Shown one piece after another: positions 45,494 to 53,906 of a stretch of 64,000 nt of DNA. This DNA comes from Nocardia cyriacigeorgica. GTDB lineage: Bacteria > Actinomycetota > Actinomycetes > Mycobacteriales > Mycobacteriaceae. Numbering within the stretch: the first letter of the stretch is position 1; every line of letters begins with the position of its first letter. Both the position numbers and the translations under genes were made by a program. Below the pieces are notes generated by a model. It did not search any database. It was not told the origin of the DNA and worked only from the letters and a program-made list of their open reading frames with translations. The stretch is taken from assembly GCF_005863245.1 (NCBI RefSeq), contig NZ_VBUT01000003.1, positions 558,001-622,000 on the forward strand, in the 5' to 3' direction.

Positions 45494-46131
45494 CCGCCGC
45501 CATGAATCTTCGCCGCCGCAAACCCGACCCCGCACCGGCCGGGGTGATCGCCCCGCCGGAGTCGCGGCGCGCGCCCATCTGGGACCGCCCGGTGCCCGGT
45601 GCGGGGCGTGCGCCGCTGGTCTGGTTGCTCGGCGTGCACGGCGGGGCCGGGGCCAGTAGCCTCGCGCACGTGCTTGCGCCCGCGGCGGATTCGGGCCGCC
45701 GCTGGCCCGGCGTCTTCGACCGCGAATCGCCCTTTGTCGTCCTGGTGTGCCGGGAGACGATCGCCGGCCTGACCCGCGCCCATGACCTGCTGCGTCAGCA
45801 TCATGCCGGTTTCGCCGGTCCGTCGGAGGTGCTCGGGTTGATCACCGTGGCGGCGCGGCCCGGTCGCATGCCCGCCGAGATCCGTCGCTACCGCGAGGTC
45901 GTCGGCTCGCTGGCCGGGCGGATGTGGCAGGTGCCGTGGTACGAGGAATGGACCCTCGTCGAACCGGAGAAGCTGCCGGTGTGGGCGCCGGGGGTGGAAC
46001 CGCCGCTGAAGAAACGCAGGATCGACCCGCTCGACGAAGTTCCGCTGGAAGTGCGCGATCTCGGAGCCGAGATCGTCGCGGCCGCCCGCGAGAGCATCGC
46101 CGGCGAGGCGAACGAGGAGGGGGTGCGATGA
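45490..46131 (+). CDS. Second degenerate P-loop protein (DUF6668-like)
   Basis: 213 aa. VWLLGVHGGAGASSLAHVLAP at residues 44-64 is a P-loop-like motif with H50 and A55 in place of the signature lysines. VVLVCRETIAGLTRAHDLL and EVLGLITVAARPGRMP complete a half-length MinD-like fold. I recall a family called DUF6668 with this look but cannot confirm it. It may dimerise with the preceding protein. Overlaps both neighbours by four bases. Confidence 0.65.
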   Translation: MTAAMNLRRRKPDPAPAGVIAPPESRRAPIWDRPVPGAGRAPLVWLLGVHGGAGASSLAHVLAPAADSGRRWPGVFDRESPFVVLVCRETIAGLTRAHDLLRQHHAGFAGPSEVLGLITVAARPGRMPAEIRRYREVVGSLAGRMWQVPWYEEWTLVEPEKLPVWAPGVEPPLKKRRIDPLDEVPLEVRDLGAEIVAAARESIAGEANEEGVR

Positions 46132-46547
46132 GTACGGCCTTGACGTTGCACGAGGGGGCGCAGGCGATCCTGGCGCAGGTCGGCAATCCGACGCCGGAGG
46201 CTCCGCCCGGATCAGACACCGCACTCCAGATCGGGCGCTGGGGATTCTGGGCGCTGCTGATCGGTCTTCCGCTGGCCGCCACAGGCGTGGTGGTCGTCGT
46301 CCTGCTCCGGGTCGCGAACTCCGATCGCCGGCGCGCGCCCGCCCCACAGGGCTGGGCAGCACCGGGACAGCCGCCCGGCTGGAATGCGCCCGGCCCGCAG
46401 CCGGTTCCGCCGCCCGTTCCGTATGCCGGACCGGGAGGCTGGAACCCGCAGCAGCAGGGGCCCGAACCGTGGGGGCCCAACGGCGCTCCGCCTGCACCGC
46501 CGGGTTGGGACCGTCCGCCGATGACCACCAACCCACCGGGGCACTGA
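46128..46547 (+). CDS. Small membrane protein with LAQVGNPTPEAPPGS motif
   Basis: 139 aa. Residues 1-17 are a short leader; then LAQVGNPTPEAPPGS, which recurs exactly in the product of the gene at 46609. One membrane helix (FWALLIGLPLAATGVVVVVLL) precedes a proline, glycine and glutamine-rich cytoplasmic tail. The shared motif may be a processing or interaction site. Start overlaps the preceding stop. Confidence 0.65.
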   Translation: MSTALTLHEGAQAILAQVGNPTPEAPPGSDTALQIGRWGFWALLIGLPLAATGVVVVVLLRVANSDRRRAPAPQGWAAPGQPPGWNAPGPQPVPPPVPYAGPGGWNPQQQGPEPWGPNGAPPAPPGWDRPPMTTNPPGH

Positions 46548-46612
46548 TGAGCCATATGCGTGCGATGCCGTCGATATCCACCCCTCCACCCATCGAGAAA
46601 GGCACCCGATGA
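46547..46612 (+). CDS. Candidate 21-aa coupling ORF
   Basis: ATG at 46547 overlaps the preceding stop (TGATG) and its own TGA overlaps the next ATG (ATGA), so it exactly bridges two genes. Product MSHMRAMPSISTPPPIEKGTR. Its end supplies GAGAAAGG, the SD of the next gene. It may only serve coupling. Confidence 0.3.
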   Translation: MSHMRAMPSISTPPPIEKGTR

Positions 46613-46905
46613 GCACGATCCTCCTCGCCGTGCAGGACACATACGGCACCGTTCTCGCCCAGGTGGGCAATCCGACACCCGAGGCGCCTCCCGGGTCGGA
46701 GAAGATCCTGCAGCTGGTGCGCTACCTGACCTGGTTCGTGCTGCTGTCGGGCATCTGCGGCATCACCTATGCCGGCGGTAAATTCGCCTGGGAGAAGTGG
46801 ACCGGCGGTGGCCTGGAATCGCCGAAGATGGTGGCGGGCGCCATGATCGGCGGCGTCGTCGCCACCAGCGCGGGCACCATCATGAACGCTGTTATCGGGA
46901 CGTGA
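46609..46905 (+). CDS. VirB2/TrbC-like small membrane (pilin-like) protein
   Basis: 98 aa. The leader ends in LAQVGNPTPEAPPGS, followed by two hydrophobic helices (LTWFVLLSGICGITYAGGKF and VAGAMIGGVVATSAGTIMNAVIG) with a short basic-aromatic loop. Size and two-helix topology fit T4SS major pilins. It is paralogous to the next gene product: ILQLVRYLTWFVLLSGI versus IMQLLNWLLWFVLIGCL. Family assignment rests on topology and neighbours. Confidence 0.6.
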   Translation: MSTILLAVQDTYGTVLAQVGNPTPEAPPGSEKILQLVRYLTWFVLLSGICGITYAGGKFAWEKWTGGGLESPKMVAGAMIGGVVATSAGTIMNAVIGT

Positions 46906-46913
46906 GGTCGACG

Positions 46914-47183
46914 ATGTCGAGTGTGCGGGCCATGGAATTGCTGGCCTACAAGCAGATGCCGGCCGAGGTCGTGGAGCCGATCATGCAGTTGCTCAACTGG
47001 CTGCTGTGGTTCGTGCTCATCGGTTGCCTGGCCTGGATGATTGTCTCGGCGGGCAAGCTGTGGATCGCGTTCCGCGGCGACCTGGCGATGAACGACTCCT
47101 CGCACGGTGTCCTCATGAGTCTGCTCGGCGCGGGGGTGGCCAGCACGGCCTCCGGTATCGCGCTGGCGTTCCTGCCTGCATGA
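46914..47183 (+). CDS. Second VirB2/TrbC-like small membrane protein
   Basis: 89 aa. Two helices, IMQLLNWLLWFVLIGCLAWM and VLMSLLGAGVASTASGIALA, with AGKLWIAFRGD between. Homologous in layout to the preceding 98-aa protein but without the LAQVGNPTPEAPPGS leader. Begins 8 bases after that gene. Could be a second pilin or a VirB3-like partner of VirB4. Confidence 0.6.
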   Translation: MSSVRAMELLAYKQMPAEVVEPIMQLLNWLLWFVLIGCLAWMIVSAGKLWIAFRGDLAMNDSSHGVLMSLLGAGVASTASGIALAFLPA

Positions 47184-47225
47184 GCCGACGGCATCGAACT
47201 CGAGGAAGCCGGCCTTGCCGGATCG

Positions 47226-47254
47226 ATGGTCCCCGCACACGCGGGGATGAGCCG
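47226..47254. repeat. Solitary type I-E CRISPR-like repeat
   Basis: A 29-base sequence containing GGTCCCCGCACACGCGGGGA then TGAGCCG. It matches the E. coli type I-E repeat at 21 of 29 positions by hand alignment, including the CCCCGC/GCGGGG stem (47231-47236, 47241-47246) and the CCG end. No second full copy is seen at the 61-base spacing of an array, and no cas genes are present. It sits between two genes of the secretion cluster, directly before a lipoprotein gene. Confidence 0.6.
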
Positions 47255-47272
47255 TCCACAGTATGTGCGTCC

Positions 47273-47902
47273 ATGTGCCGGCAGGCGAGGCGGCGTGGCG
47301 TCCGCGGCCCGGCCGCGGGCGCCGTCGCCGCGACGATGCTGCTGGCCGCGGTCGGCTGCGGGAACAGCGACAACGCGGGGCCGGATCTGTCCACCCCGCC
47401 GTCGAACGTGCGCTGGGAACCCTTCCAGGGCGTGGCCCTGCCACATACCGATCAGGGTCCCGCGCGCGAATCCGACGGCGCGGCAACCGGCTTCGATCAT
47501 TCGCCGCCCGGCGCCGCGGTCGCCGCCATCACCCATACGGTGCGGCTATCGGTGGCCACCGACAGCCAGTGGCCGAAGGTGGTCGCCGCGGAGGTGCTGC
47601 CCGGACCGGGCAAGGACGAGTGGGTCGTCAACCGATTACTGCTGTCCATCACCGGACCGGCGTCACCGGAGTACGCGCCGCGCCTGCTCGGCTACAAGAT
47701 CACCGGATACACCGATGAACGCTCCACCGTGGACGTCTATACCGAGTATTCGGACAGTTCGATGGCGGTGAACCACACCGTCGTCGAATGGTTCGGCGAC
47801 GACTGGAGGTTACGGCTGCCCGACCCGGACTCGACCGAACCCGCGGTCGACGCCATCGACGAATTACCCAGCGACATCGTGATATTGGAGGCCCCGCAGT
47901 GA
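47273..47902 (+). CDS. Lipoprotein of the T4SS-like cluster
   Basis: 209 aa. Twin-arginine-like basic start (RQARRRG), hydrophobic core and lipobox AAVGC with Cys29. The mature part has a repeated alpha/beta look (PPGAAVAAITHTVRLSVATDSQ, VDVYTEYSDSSMAVNHTVVEWFGDDWRLRLPD), like VirB8/NTF2-type domains. ATG at 47273; no SD is visible, and the CRISPR-like repeat lies just upstream. Translating through that repeat in this frame gives a GPRTRGDEPS peptide, a known artefact, so I exclude it. Overlaps the next gene by four bases. Confidence 0.7.
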   Translation: MCRQARRRGVRGPAAGAVAATMLLAAVGCGNSDNAGPDLSTPPSNVRWEPFQGVALPHTDQGPARESDGAATGFDHSPPGAAVAAITHTVRLSVATDSQWPKVVAAEVLPGPGKDEWVVNRLLLSITGPASPEYAPRLLGYKITGYTDERSTVDVYTEYSDSSMAVNHTVVEWFGDDWRLRLPDPDSTEPAVDAIDELPSDIVILEAPQ

Positions 47903-48717
47903 GCGAGAAGAAGGAGCCGTACGCGCGTGACCGCGTCTCCTTCGGGCTCGTCGCCTCCGCCGCGGTGCTCACGCTCATCGTTATCGTGGGGGTCTTCGTC
48001 TATGTCGGCGGCGATGACGAGCCCGCGGGCCAGGGCAGCGTTTCGGTGGTCGACGGGCCGGGGGCGGAGGGTTTCGCCGAGCCGGAGGTCGATATCTTCG
48101 GACGCAGGGTCGATATCCCGAACAACCCTGCGGGACAGCCGCTTCCGCAGAATCCGGAATTGCAGGCGAAGCCCTCGGATCCGGACTGGCTGACCGCGGC
48201 GCCCGCGGGCACCAGGCAACCGCGCGGCTGGCAGCGGGTGTACGGGGCCTCGGTGCCGTTCTCCACCTCCGACGGGCCGACGCGCATCGAAGACGGTCTC
48301 GCGGTGGGCTATGCGCACACCCCGCAGGGCGCGGCGCTGGCCGCGGCGCAGATCACCTACCGGCTCAATGCCCGTCCGGCGCACCGGGATCTGTATGTGC
48401 GGCAGGTGCGGGTGTCGGCGCAGCAGATCGCAGCCTACGACCGCGCGCTGGAGGCCGATCGTCTGCCCGAACAGCAGCCGGAAAGCGTGACCCGGTATTT
48501 CGTCGCCTCCGATGCGTTCAAGGTCGACGATTACGCCGACGATATGGCCATCGTGCGGCTGGCCACCCGCGCGCAGGTGGTGGACGGCAAACAGTTGTGG
48601 GTGGCGATGCGGATGATCATGGTGTGGGACGCGGGTGACTGGCGGCTGAAGCCGACCACCTCGGAGAACCCGCCGGCGGAGTACATCGAAACGCTCGAGG
48701 GGTGGACGGCATGGTGA
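47899..48717 (+). CDS. VirB8-like membrane protein
   Basis: 272 aa. Short basic cytoplasmic end, one helix (VSFGLVASAAVLTLIVIVGVFVYVGG, residues 13-38), then a periplasmic domain with GYAHTPQGAALAAAQITYRLNARPA and VWVAMRMIMVWDAGDWRLKP, a pattern shared with the preceding lipoprotein (PPGAAVAAITHTVRLS, DDWRLRLPD). This is the topology of VirB8/TcpC assembly factors. GTG start overlapping the previous stop. Confidence 0.65.
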   Translation: MSEKKEPYARDRVSFGLVASAAVLTLIVIVGVFVYVGGDDEPAGQGSVSVVDGPGAEGFAEPEVDIFGRRVDIPNNPAGQPLPQNPELQAKPSDPDWLTAAPAGTRQPRGWQRVYGASVPFSTSDGPTRIEDGLAVGYAHTPQGAALAAAQITYRLNARPAHRDLYVRQVRVSAQQIAAYDRALEADRLPEQQPESVTRYFVASDAFKVDDYADDMAIVRLATRAQVVDGKQLWVAMRMIMVWDAGDWRLKPTTSENPPAEYIETLEGWTAW

Positions 48718-48824
48718 CGGCATTGCGCGATACCGAGGCGGCCACCCGCACAGGGAAAGCTCACGAGGGTGACAGGCGAACAGCTGGACCGGACCGATTC
48801 CCCGCACAACACCGAGGGGTTCAC

Positions 48825-50300
48825 ATGGTGAGGCGTATTGTCACGATCTTCGCGGTCATCTTCACGGTGATGATCGCGACGCCGACGGTGGCCTACGGCC
48901 AGACCTACGGCTTCGACGAGGCATGCAACGAAATCCACGAAACCCTCGACAACGTCGGCATTCCCGGCGTCTCGCTCGGTGACGCGGCCTCGGCGGTGTG
49001 TAAGGCGGGCAATGCCGCCTCCCATCCCGGGCAGGCCGCCACCGCGGTGAAGGACAAGGCCTGGGATTCGACGTTCGGCAAGGTCGTCGATTCGCTGATG
49101 AAGGGCCTCGGCGAGGCGATCATCCTGGCGCTGACCTTCTGGATGAAGGTGCCCAACGAAGCCGTCAGTGATTCCGGGGCGTTGTTCACCAAGATCAACG
49201 ATTACACCTATCAGGTGCAGATCCTGCTGCTCATCGCCTCGGTGATGATCTCGGGCCTGAGATTGGCCGAAGCCAGACGTGGGGCCGTGATGAACGAAGC
49301 GGCCGAATCGTTCCGGATGTTCGCGCGGGTGGTGTTCAGCTCCTGGATGCTGGGTGCGGTGATCGTCGCGGGCACAGTGGCCTCCGACCGCTTCGCCGAG
49401 TGGATCATCGCCGACTCCACCAACGGCAATGCCAAGAACCTGGCCGAACTGATGGTGAAAACCAGTAAGCTGCAAGCCTTCTCACCAGGTTTGGTGCTGA
49501 TCATCGCCATCGTCGGCCTGCTCGGCGCGTTGGCGCAGATCGTGCTCGCGATCGTCCGGCAGGGTCTGCTGGTGATCGCGGCCGGTGTGCTGCCGTTGGC
49601 GGCCGCGGCGTCGGGCATGAATACCGGTAAGCAGTCCTATCAGAAGCTGGTGGGCTGGATCATCGCGTTCATGCTGTGGAAGCCGGTCGCCGCGATCGTC
49701 TACATGATCGCGTTCACCACCGCGGGCCACGTCGACGAGCTGACCTCCACCTCCGGGCTGCCGGATGCCGAACAGGCCCAGCGCATGCTGGTCTCGATCG
49801 TGCTGCTGTGCAGTGTCGCGTTCGTCCTGCCCGCGCTGATGCGCCTGGTGACCCCGGCGGTCGCGATCGTCGGCAGCGGCGGTTCCGGTCTGACCGCGAC
49901 CGGCGGCACCCTGCTGGCCGCCGCGGGCATCGGCGCCCTCGCAGGCACCAAGGCCGTTGGTGTGAAGGGTGCCGCGGCGCCCGGGTCGGCCGGATACTTC
50001 GGCGGTGCGGGCAGCCCGCCGCCCGGTGGTAGCGGCGGACGCGGCGGTGGTGCGCCCCGGCCCGCACCGCCACCACGCGGCGGCGGCGGAGGCGCGGCGG
50101 GCCAACCGCCACGGGCCTCCGGCGCACCCGCGGGCGCGGCCGGAGTACCGTCCGGTGCGGCGCGCGCCGCGGGCCGGATCGGCGCGGCCAGGGCCGCGAC
50201 CTCCGGGATGAACCGGGCAGATCAAGTCATGGGTGATGTCGCGGGCGACCGCTGGGCCAACCGCTCACCCGACCTCGGGAGGAGCACCATTCCGCGATGA
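48825..50300 (+). CDS. VirB6/TrbL-like polytopic channel protein (SCO6881-like)
   Basis: 491 aa. A signal-like first helix (IVTIFAVIFTVMIATPTVAYG) precedes about six membrane segments, including LLLIASVMISGLRLAEARR, LVLIIAIVGLLGALAQIVLAIVRQGLLVIAAGVLPLAAAASG and a region ending in LLCSVAFVLPALM. After residue 395 the tail is glycine/proline-rich (about 100 residues). It resembles the Streptomyces SCO6881 family. Start ATG 48825 has GAGGGG 6 bases ahead; an in-frame ATG at 48711 would give translational overlap but adds 38 polar residues. Confidence 0.7.
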   Translation: MVRRIVTIFAVIFTVMIATPTVAYGQTYGFDEACNEIHETLDNVGIPGVSLGDAASAVCKAGNAASHPGQAATAVKDKAWDSTFGKVVDSLMKGLGEAIILALTFWMKVPNEAVSDSGALFTKINDYTYQVQILLLIASVMISGLRLAEARRGAVMNEAAESFRMFARVVFSSWMLGAVIVAGTVASDRFAEWIIADSTNGNAKNLAELMVKTSKLQAFSPGLVLIIAIVGLLGALAQIVLAIVRQGLLVIAAGVLPLAAAASGMNTGKQSYQKLVGWIIAFMLWKPVAAIVYMIAFTTAGHVDELTSTSGLPDAEQAQRMLVSIVLLCSVAFVLPALMRLVTPAVAIVGSGGSGLTATGGTLLAAAGIGALAGTKAVGVKGAAAPGSAGYFGGAGSPPPGGSGGRGGGAPRPAPPPRGGGGGAAGQPPRASGAPAGAAGVPSGAARAAGRIGAARAATSGMNRADQVMGDVAGDRWANRSPDLGRSTIPR

Positions 50301-51787
50301 CGAACCTCGACACCTACGAGCGCCGTTCATACGGCCTGTGGCAGAAACCGCGCAGCGCCGGGCTTTTCGGCCTGCGCTGGGAAGAGACCGTGCTCGGTTT
50401 CGTCGTCGTGATCACCGCCCTGATCACCGCGATGGTCGGCGGTTTCCAATGGGGGCTGATCGTGGGTGGCGTCGGCGTTGCGGTCATGGTTCCACTGGTG
50501 TGGCGGACGGGGGGCCGCTCCGGCTACGAGACGGGATTGATGATGTTCAACTGGATGCGTTCGCGCAGTCGCGGCGAGCACGTGTACCGCGGCGGCCGGT
50601 TCTCCCGGATCCCCGGCGGGGTCACCCGGCTGCCGGGACTGCTGGCGCCGTCGAAGCTGTACGAGGGCATCGACGCGGGCGGCTACAGCTTCGGCATGAT
50701 CCATCTGCCGCAGTTCGCCCAGTACACCGTGGTGCTGCGGGCCTGGCCGCAGGGCCATGAGGCGGTCGACCAGCCGGTGATCGACCGCTGGGTCTCGGCC
50801 TGGGGCACCTTCCTCGCCTCGGTGGGCCAGACCAGCGATATCGTCGCCGTCGTCCCGGTCATCGATACCGTGCCCGAGACCGGAAACCGGTTGCTCACCG
50901 AGGTATCCACGATCACGCGGCCGGAAGCGCCGGAGCTGGCCCAGCAGGTGATGTACGAACTGGCCACCGAATTGCCGCAGGAGCGCGTGCAATTGCTGCC
51001 GCGGGTGGCCATCACGTTCAAGGCCACCACCGCCGAGCGCCGCAAGAACCCGGCCGAGGAAGCGGTGGAGATCGGGCGCAGGCTGCCCGGCATCTGCGCA
51101 GCCCTGGCCGAAGCGGGCGTGCGCGCGCAGCCGATGTCGGCCGATGAGGTGATCTCGTTCATCCGGCGCAGCTACGATCCCGCCTCGCAGGCCGACCTCG
51201 AGGTCGCCGCGGGCGAACCCGAAGGCCACGGCCTGGACTGGGCCGACGCCGGCCCGGTCTCGCACGACGAGAAATGGGATCACTTCGTGCACGACGGTGG
51301 CCGTTCGGTCACCTGGGAGATGGACGCGGCCCCCGAAGGCGCGGTCGACGAACGGGTGTTGCAGCGTCTGCTGGCCCCGAATCCCGAAGTGCCGCGTAAG
51401 CGTATCGCCATCGTGTACCGTCCGCATTCAGCCGCCGACGCCGCCGAGATCGTCGATGACGACTTCAAGAACGCGCTGGTGGCCCAGCAGAGCGAACGCG
51501 GAGTCGTCTCCGCGTCGGCGACCCTGCGGGTCGGCGCCACCCAGCAGGCCCGCGAGGAGCAGGCGCGTGGACACGGCGTGACCCGCTTCGGGGCGCTGGT
51601 GACCATCACCGAGCCCCTGCGCGGCGATCTGCCGCGGATCGAGGCGATCACCCGCGACCTGTCCACCCAGGCGCGGTTGAAGATCCGGCGCTGCTACCGC
51701 TACCAGGCGGCGGCCTTCGCGGCCTCACTCGGCTGCGGAGTGATCCTGCCCGAACACGCGACGATTCCGAAAGCACTTGCGGGGTGA
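50297..51787 (+). CDS. SCO6880-family T4SS protein
   Basis: 496 aa. Two N-terminal helices (VLGFVVVITALITAMVG and WGLIVGGVGVAVMVPLVW) after a short LWQKPRSAGLFGLRWEE start, the PrgI-like layout, then a long cytoplasmic alpha/beta region with no P-loop. In Streptomyces the matching protein (SCO6880) lies beside VirB4- and TraG-type ATPases, as here. It may be the VirB3/VirB4-N-terminal equivalent that links the ATPase to the membrane. Overlaps the VirB6-like gene by four bases. Confidence 0.75.
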   Translation: MTNLDTYERRSYGLWQKPRSAGLFGLRWEETVLGFVVVITALITAMVGGFQWGLIVGGVGVAVMVPLVWRTGGRSGYETGLMMFNWMRSRSRGEHVYRGGRFSRIPGGVTRLPGLLAPSKLYEGIDAGGYSFGMIHLPQFAQYTVVLRAWPQGHEAVDQPVIDRWVSAWGTFLASVGQTSDIVAVVPVIDTVPETGNRLLTEVSTITRPEAPELAQQVMYELATELPQERVQLLPRVAITFKATTAERRKNPAEEAVEIGRRLPGICAALAEAGVRAQPMSADEVISFIRRSYDPASQADLEVAAGEPEGHGLDWADAGPVSHDEKWDHFVHDGGRSVTWEMDAAPEGAVDERVLQRLLAPNPEVPRKRIAIVYRPHSAADAAEIVDDDFKNALVAQQSERGVVSASATLRVGATQQAREEQARGHGVTRFGALVTITEPLRGDLPRIEAITRDLSTQARLKIRRCYRYQAAAFAASLGCGVILPEHATIPKALAG

Positions 51788-51794
51788 GCGATTG

Positions 51795-53906
51795 ATGGCA
51801 CGCGAGCACGAGCCACCCGTACGGGAGCGCGAGGACCTCCGCCGGTCCCGGCGGACCGAGGCCGATCACGACGAATGGGCCCGCCCCGAGCGTCGGCGCG
51901 AAACCACACGGGAGGAACCCGCCCGGGAGCGGCGCGGCACGGGCGGACGACGTCCGCGCTCGGCTGCGCCACGCCCCGACGGCGAACGCTCGCGTACCGA
52001 GGCACCCGGCACCGATCAGGCCGCCGCCGGCGCACAGCCCGGCCGCGGCGGACGCGCCCGCCCCAAGCGCGGCGATGCCACGCGCGCACGGCCGGTGAAG
52101 TTCGACAAGACCGCCGACCGCGCGATGCGCAGCCCGAAGCAGGACCGGGCCGTGCAGCGGGCGAAGGCCAAGGCGGACAAGCGGCAGCAGTCCGGGCCGC
52201 CGCTGCTCGACGACGACACCCGCGCCAGGCTGGAGATGATCAGCCGCGAGCAGTCCGGGCTGCGCGCGGCCTGGGCCACCTTCCGTATCCGAACCGACGA
52301 CATCCGCCGCCGCAACTACGCGGCCCGCGCCGAGCAGGTCTACGAAGACGGTTTCGACCGGCAGACCGCCCAGCTCACCGACCGCGGCTATGCGGGCCCC
52401 GGCGGCGGCCGGATGAACGTGGTGGGCCGTCCCGTCGAGTACCGCGCCACCACGGCTCAGGTCGCGGGTCTGTGGCCGTGGTCGGTGGGTGCCGGCGCGC
52501 CGCTGATCGGTACGCCGCTCGGCTCGCATCTGCACACCGGGGCTCCGGTGTGCTTCGACCCGATGAACTGGTTCATGCGCGGCAGTTTCATCACCGCGCC
52601 CAGCCTGTTCGTGCTCGGCCTCAACGGTTTCGGCAAGTCGTCGCTGGTGCGCCGGATCGTGCTCGGCGGGATCGCCCAGGGCATCACGCCGCTGATCCTG
52701 GCCGACGTCAAACCCGACTATCGCAAGATGGTGGAGATGGTCGGCGGCCAGGTGATCGATCTCGGTTACGGCCACGGCAAACTCAACCCGCTGGCCGCCG
52801 GTGTGCTCGGTCAGGTGGTGCCGCAGCTCGATCATCTGCCCGCACTGCAATTGCAGGTGCTGCAGGATCTGCGGGCCCGTCAGGTGACGCTCATCGCCGG
52901 TCTGGTCGAGTTGGTGCGTGGTGCGCGGGTGCGCGATTTCGAGGAGACGCTCATCTCCACCGCCCTGCGCATCCTCTACCGCCCGGGCAGTGGATTCACC
53001 CCGGACAAGCCGCCCATCATGGACAACCTGCTCGAGGTGATCGTCGCCGGCGGCGAGGAATTGATGCTCGACGCCGGCGCGGACAACGAGGCCGAGTACC
53101 AGGTGGCGATCAAGAATCTGCGCCGGTCGCTGCGCGCGCTCACCCAGGGCCCCTTCGGTGCGGTGTTCAACGGGCAGACCTCGGTGCCCATCGACACCGA
53201 CTCGGTCGCCGTCTGCATCGACGTCTCGCATATTCCGCAGGGCGACAAGAAGCTCAAGGCCGCGGTCATGCTGGCCTGCTGGGCCGACGGTTTCGCCGCG
53301 GTCGAGGCCGCGCACACGCTCACCGATGCGGGGATGGCGCCGCAGCGCTACTTCCAGGTGGTGATGGACGAGCTGTGGCAGGTGCTCGGTCTCGGCGACT
53401 TCATGGTCGACCGCGTCGACGAGCTGACCCGTCTGCAGCGCGGTATCGCCACCGCGCTGATCATGATCAGCCACACCATCAAGGATTTGCAGTCGCTGGG
53501 TTCGGAAGCGGCCATCGCCAAGGCGCTCGGTTTCCTGGAACGGGCCCGCGCCAAGATCTTCGGCGCCCTGCCCGCCGAGGAGATCAAACGCCTCGACAGC
53601 ACGATTCCGTTCACCGCGGCCGAGGAGGAGATGGTCACCGGATGGTCGGCGCCGCAGGCGCTGACCGGTGAGGCGCTCAAGCCCGGTCAGGTGCGGCCGT
53701 CTCCGCCGGGTACCGGCAAGTTCCTGCTGAAGATCGGTGAGGATCGCCGGCCCGGGATTCCGTTCCACATGGAGTTCACGTTGTCGGAGAAGGAAAGCGG
53801 AATCCACGACACCAACCAGCGTTTCGACGAGTTCAATCGGGTACCCGGACCCGCGGGTGGTCCCGATCCGGGTGGTTCGGATTCGGCGGGTGGGAGCGCA
53901 GCATGA
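51795..53906 (+). CDS. VirB4-type ATPase
   Basis: 703 aa. Residues 1-130 are very basic and acidic and look disordered. Walker A GLNGFGKSS at 275-283 (K281), Walker B VVMDELWQV with D525-E526, and the ATPase neighbourhood ISHTIKDLQSLGSEA match VirB4/TraC motors that energise T4SS assembly. Start ATG 51795, 7 bases after the previous stop; TTG at 51777 is possible but has no SD. Overlaps the next gene by four bases. Confidence 0.85.
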   Translation: MAREHEPPVREREDLRRSRRTEADHDEWARPERRRETTREEPARERRGTGGRRPRSAAPRPDGERSRTEAPGTDQAAAGAQPGRGGRARPKRGDATRARPVKFDKTADRAMRSPKQDRAVQRAKAKADKRQQSGPPLLDDDTRARLEMISREQSGLRAAWATFRIRTDDIRRRNYAARAEQVYEDGFDRQTAQLTDRGYAGPGGGRMNVVGRPVEYRATTAQVAGLWPWSVGAGAPLIGTPLGSHLHTGAPVCFDPMNWFMRGSFITAPSLFVLGLNGFGKSSLVRRIVLGGIAQGITPLILADVKPDYRKMVEMVGGQVIDLGYGHGKLNPLAAGVLGQVVPQLDHLPALQLQVLQDLRARQVTLIAGLVELVRGARVRDFEETLISTALRILYRPGSGFTPDKPPIMDNLLEVIVAGGEELMLDAGADNEAEYQVAIKNLRRSLRALTQGPFGAVFNGQTSVPIDTDSVAVCIDVSHIPQGDKKLKAAVMLACWADGFAAVEAAHTLTDAGMAPQRYFQVVMDELWQVLGLGDFMVDRVDELTRLQRGIATALIMISHTIKDLQSLGSEAAIAKALGFLERARAKIFGALPAEEIKRLDSTIPFTAAEEEMVTGWSAPQALTGEALKPGQVRPSPPGTGKFLLKIGEDRRPGIPFHMEFTLSEKESGIHDTNQRFDEFNRVPGPAGGPDPGGSDSAGGSAA

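Noticed and set aside
47188..47272. CRISPR array or a protein starting upstream of the lipoprotein
   Set aside because: Only one full repeat is present, so it is not an array, and the GPRTRGDEPS peptide from this frame is the usual mistranslation of I-E repeats.
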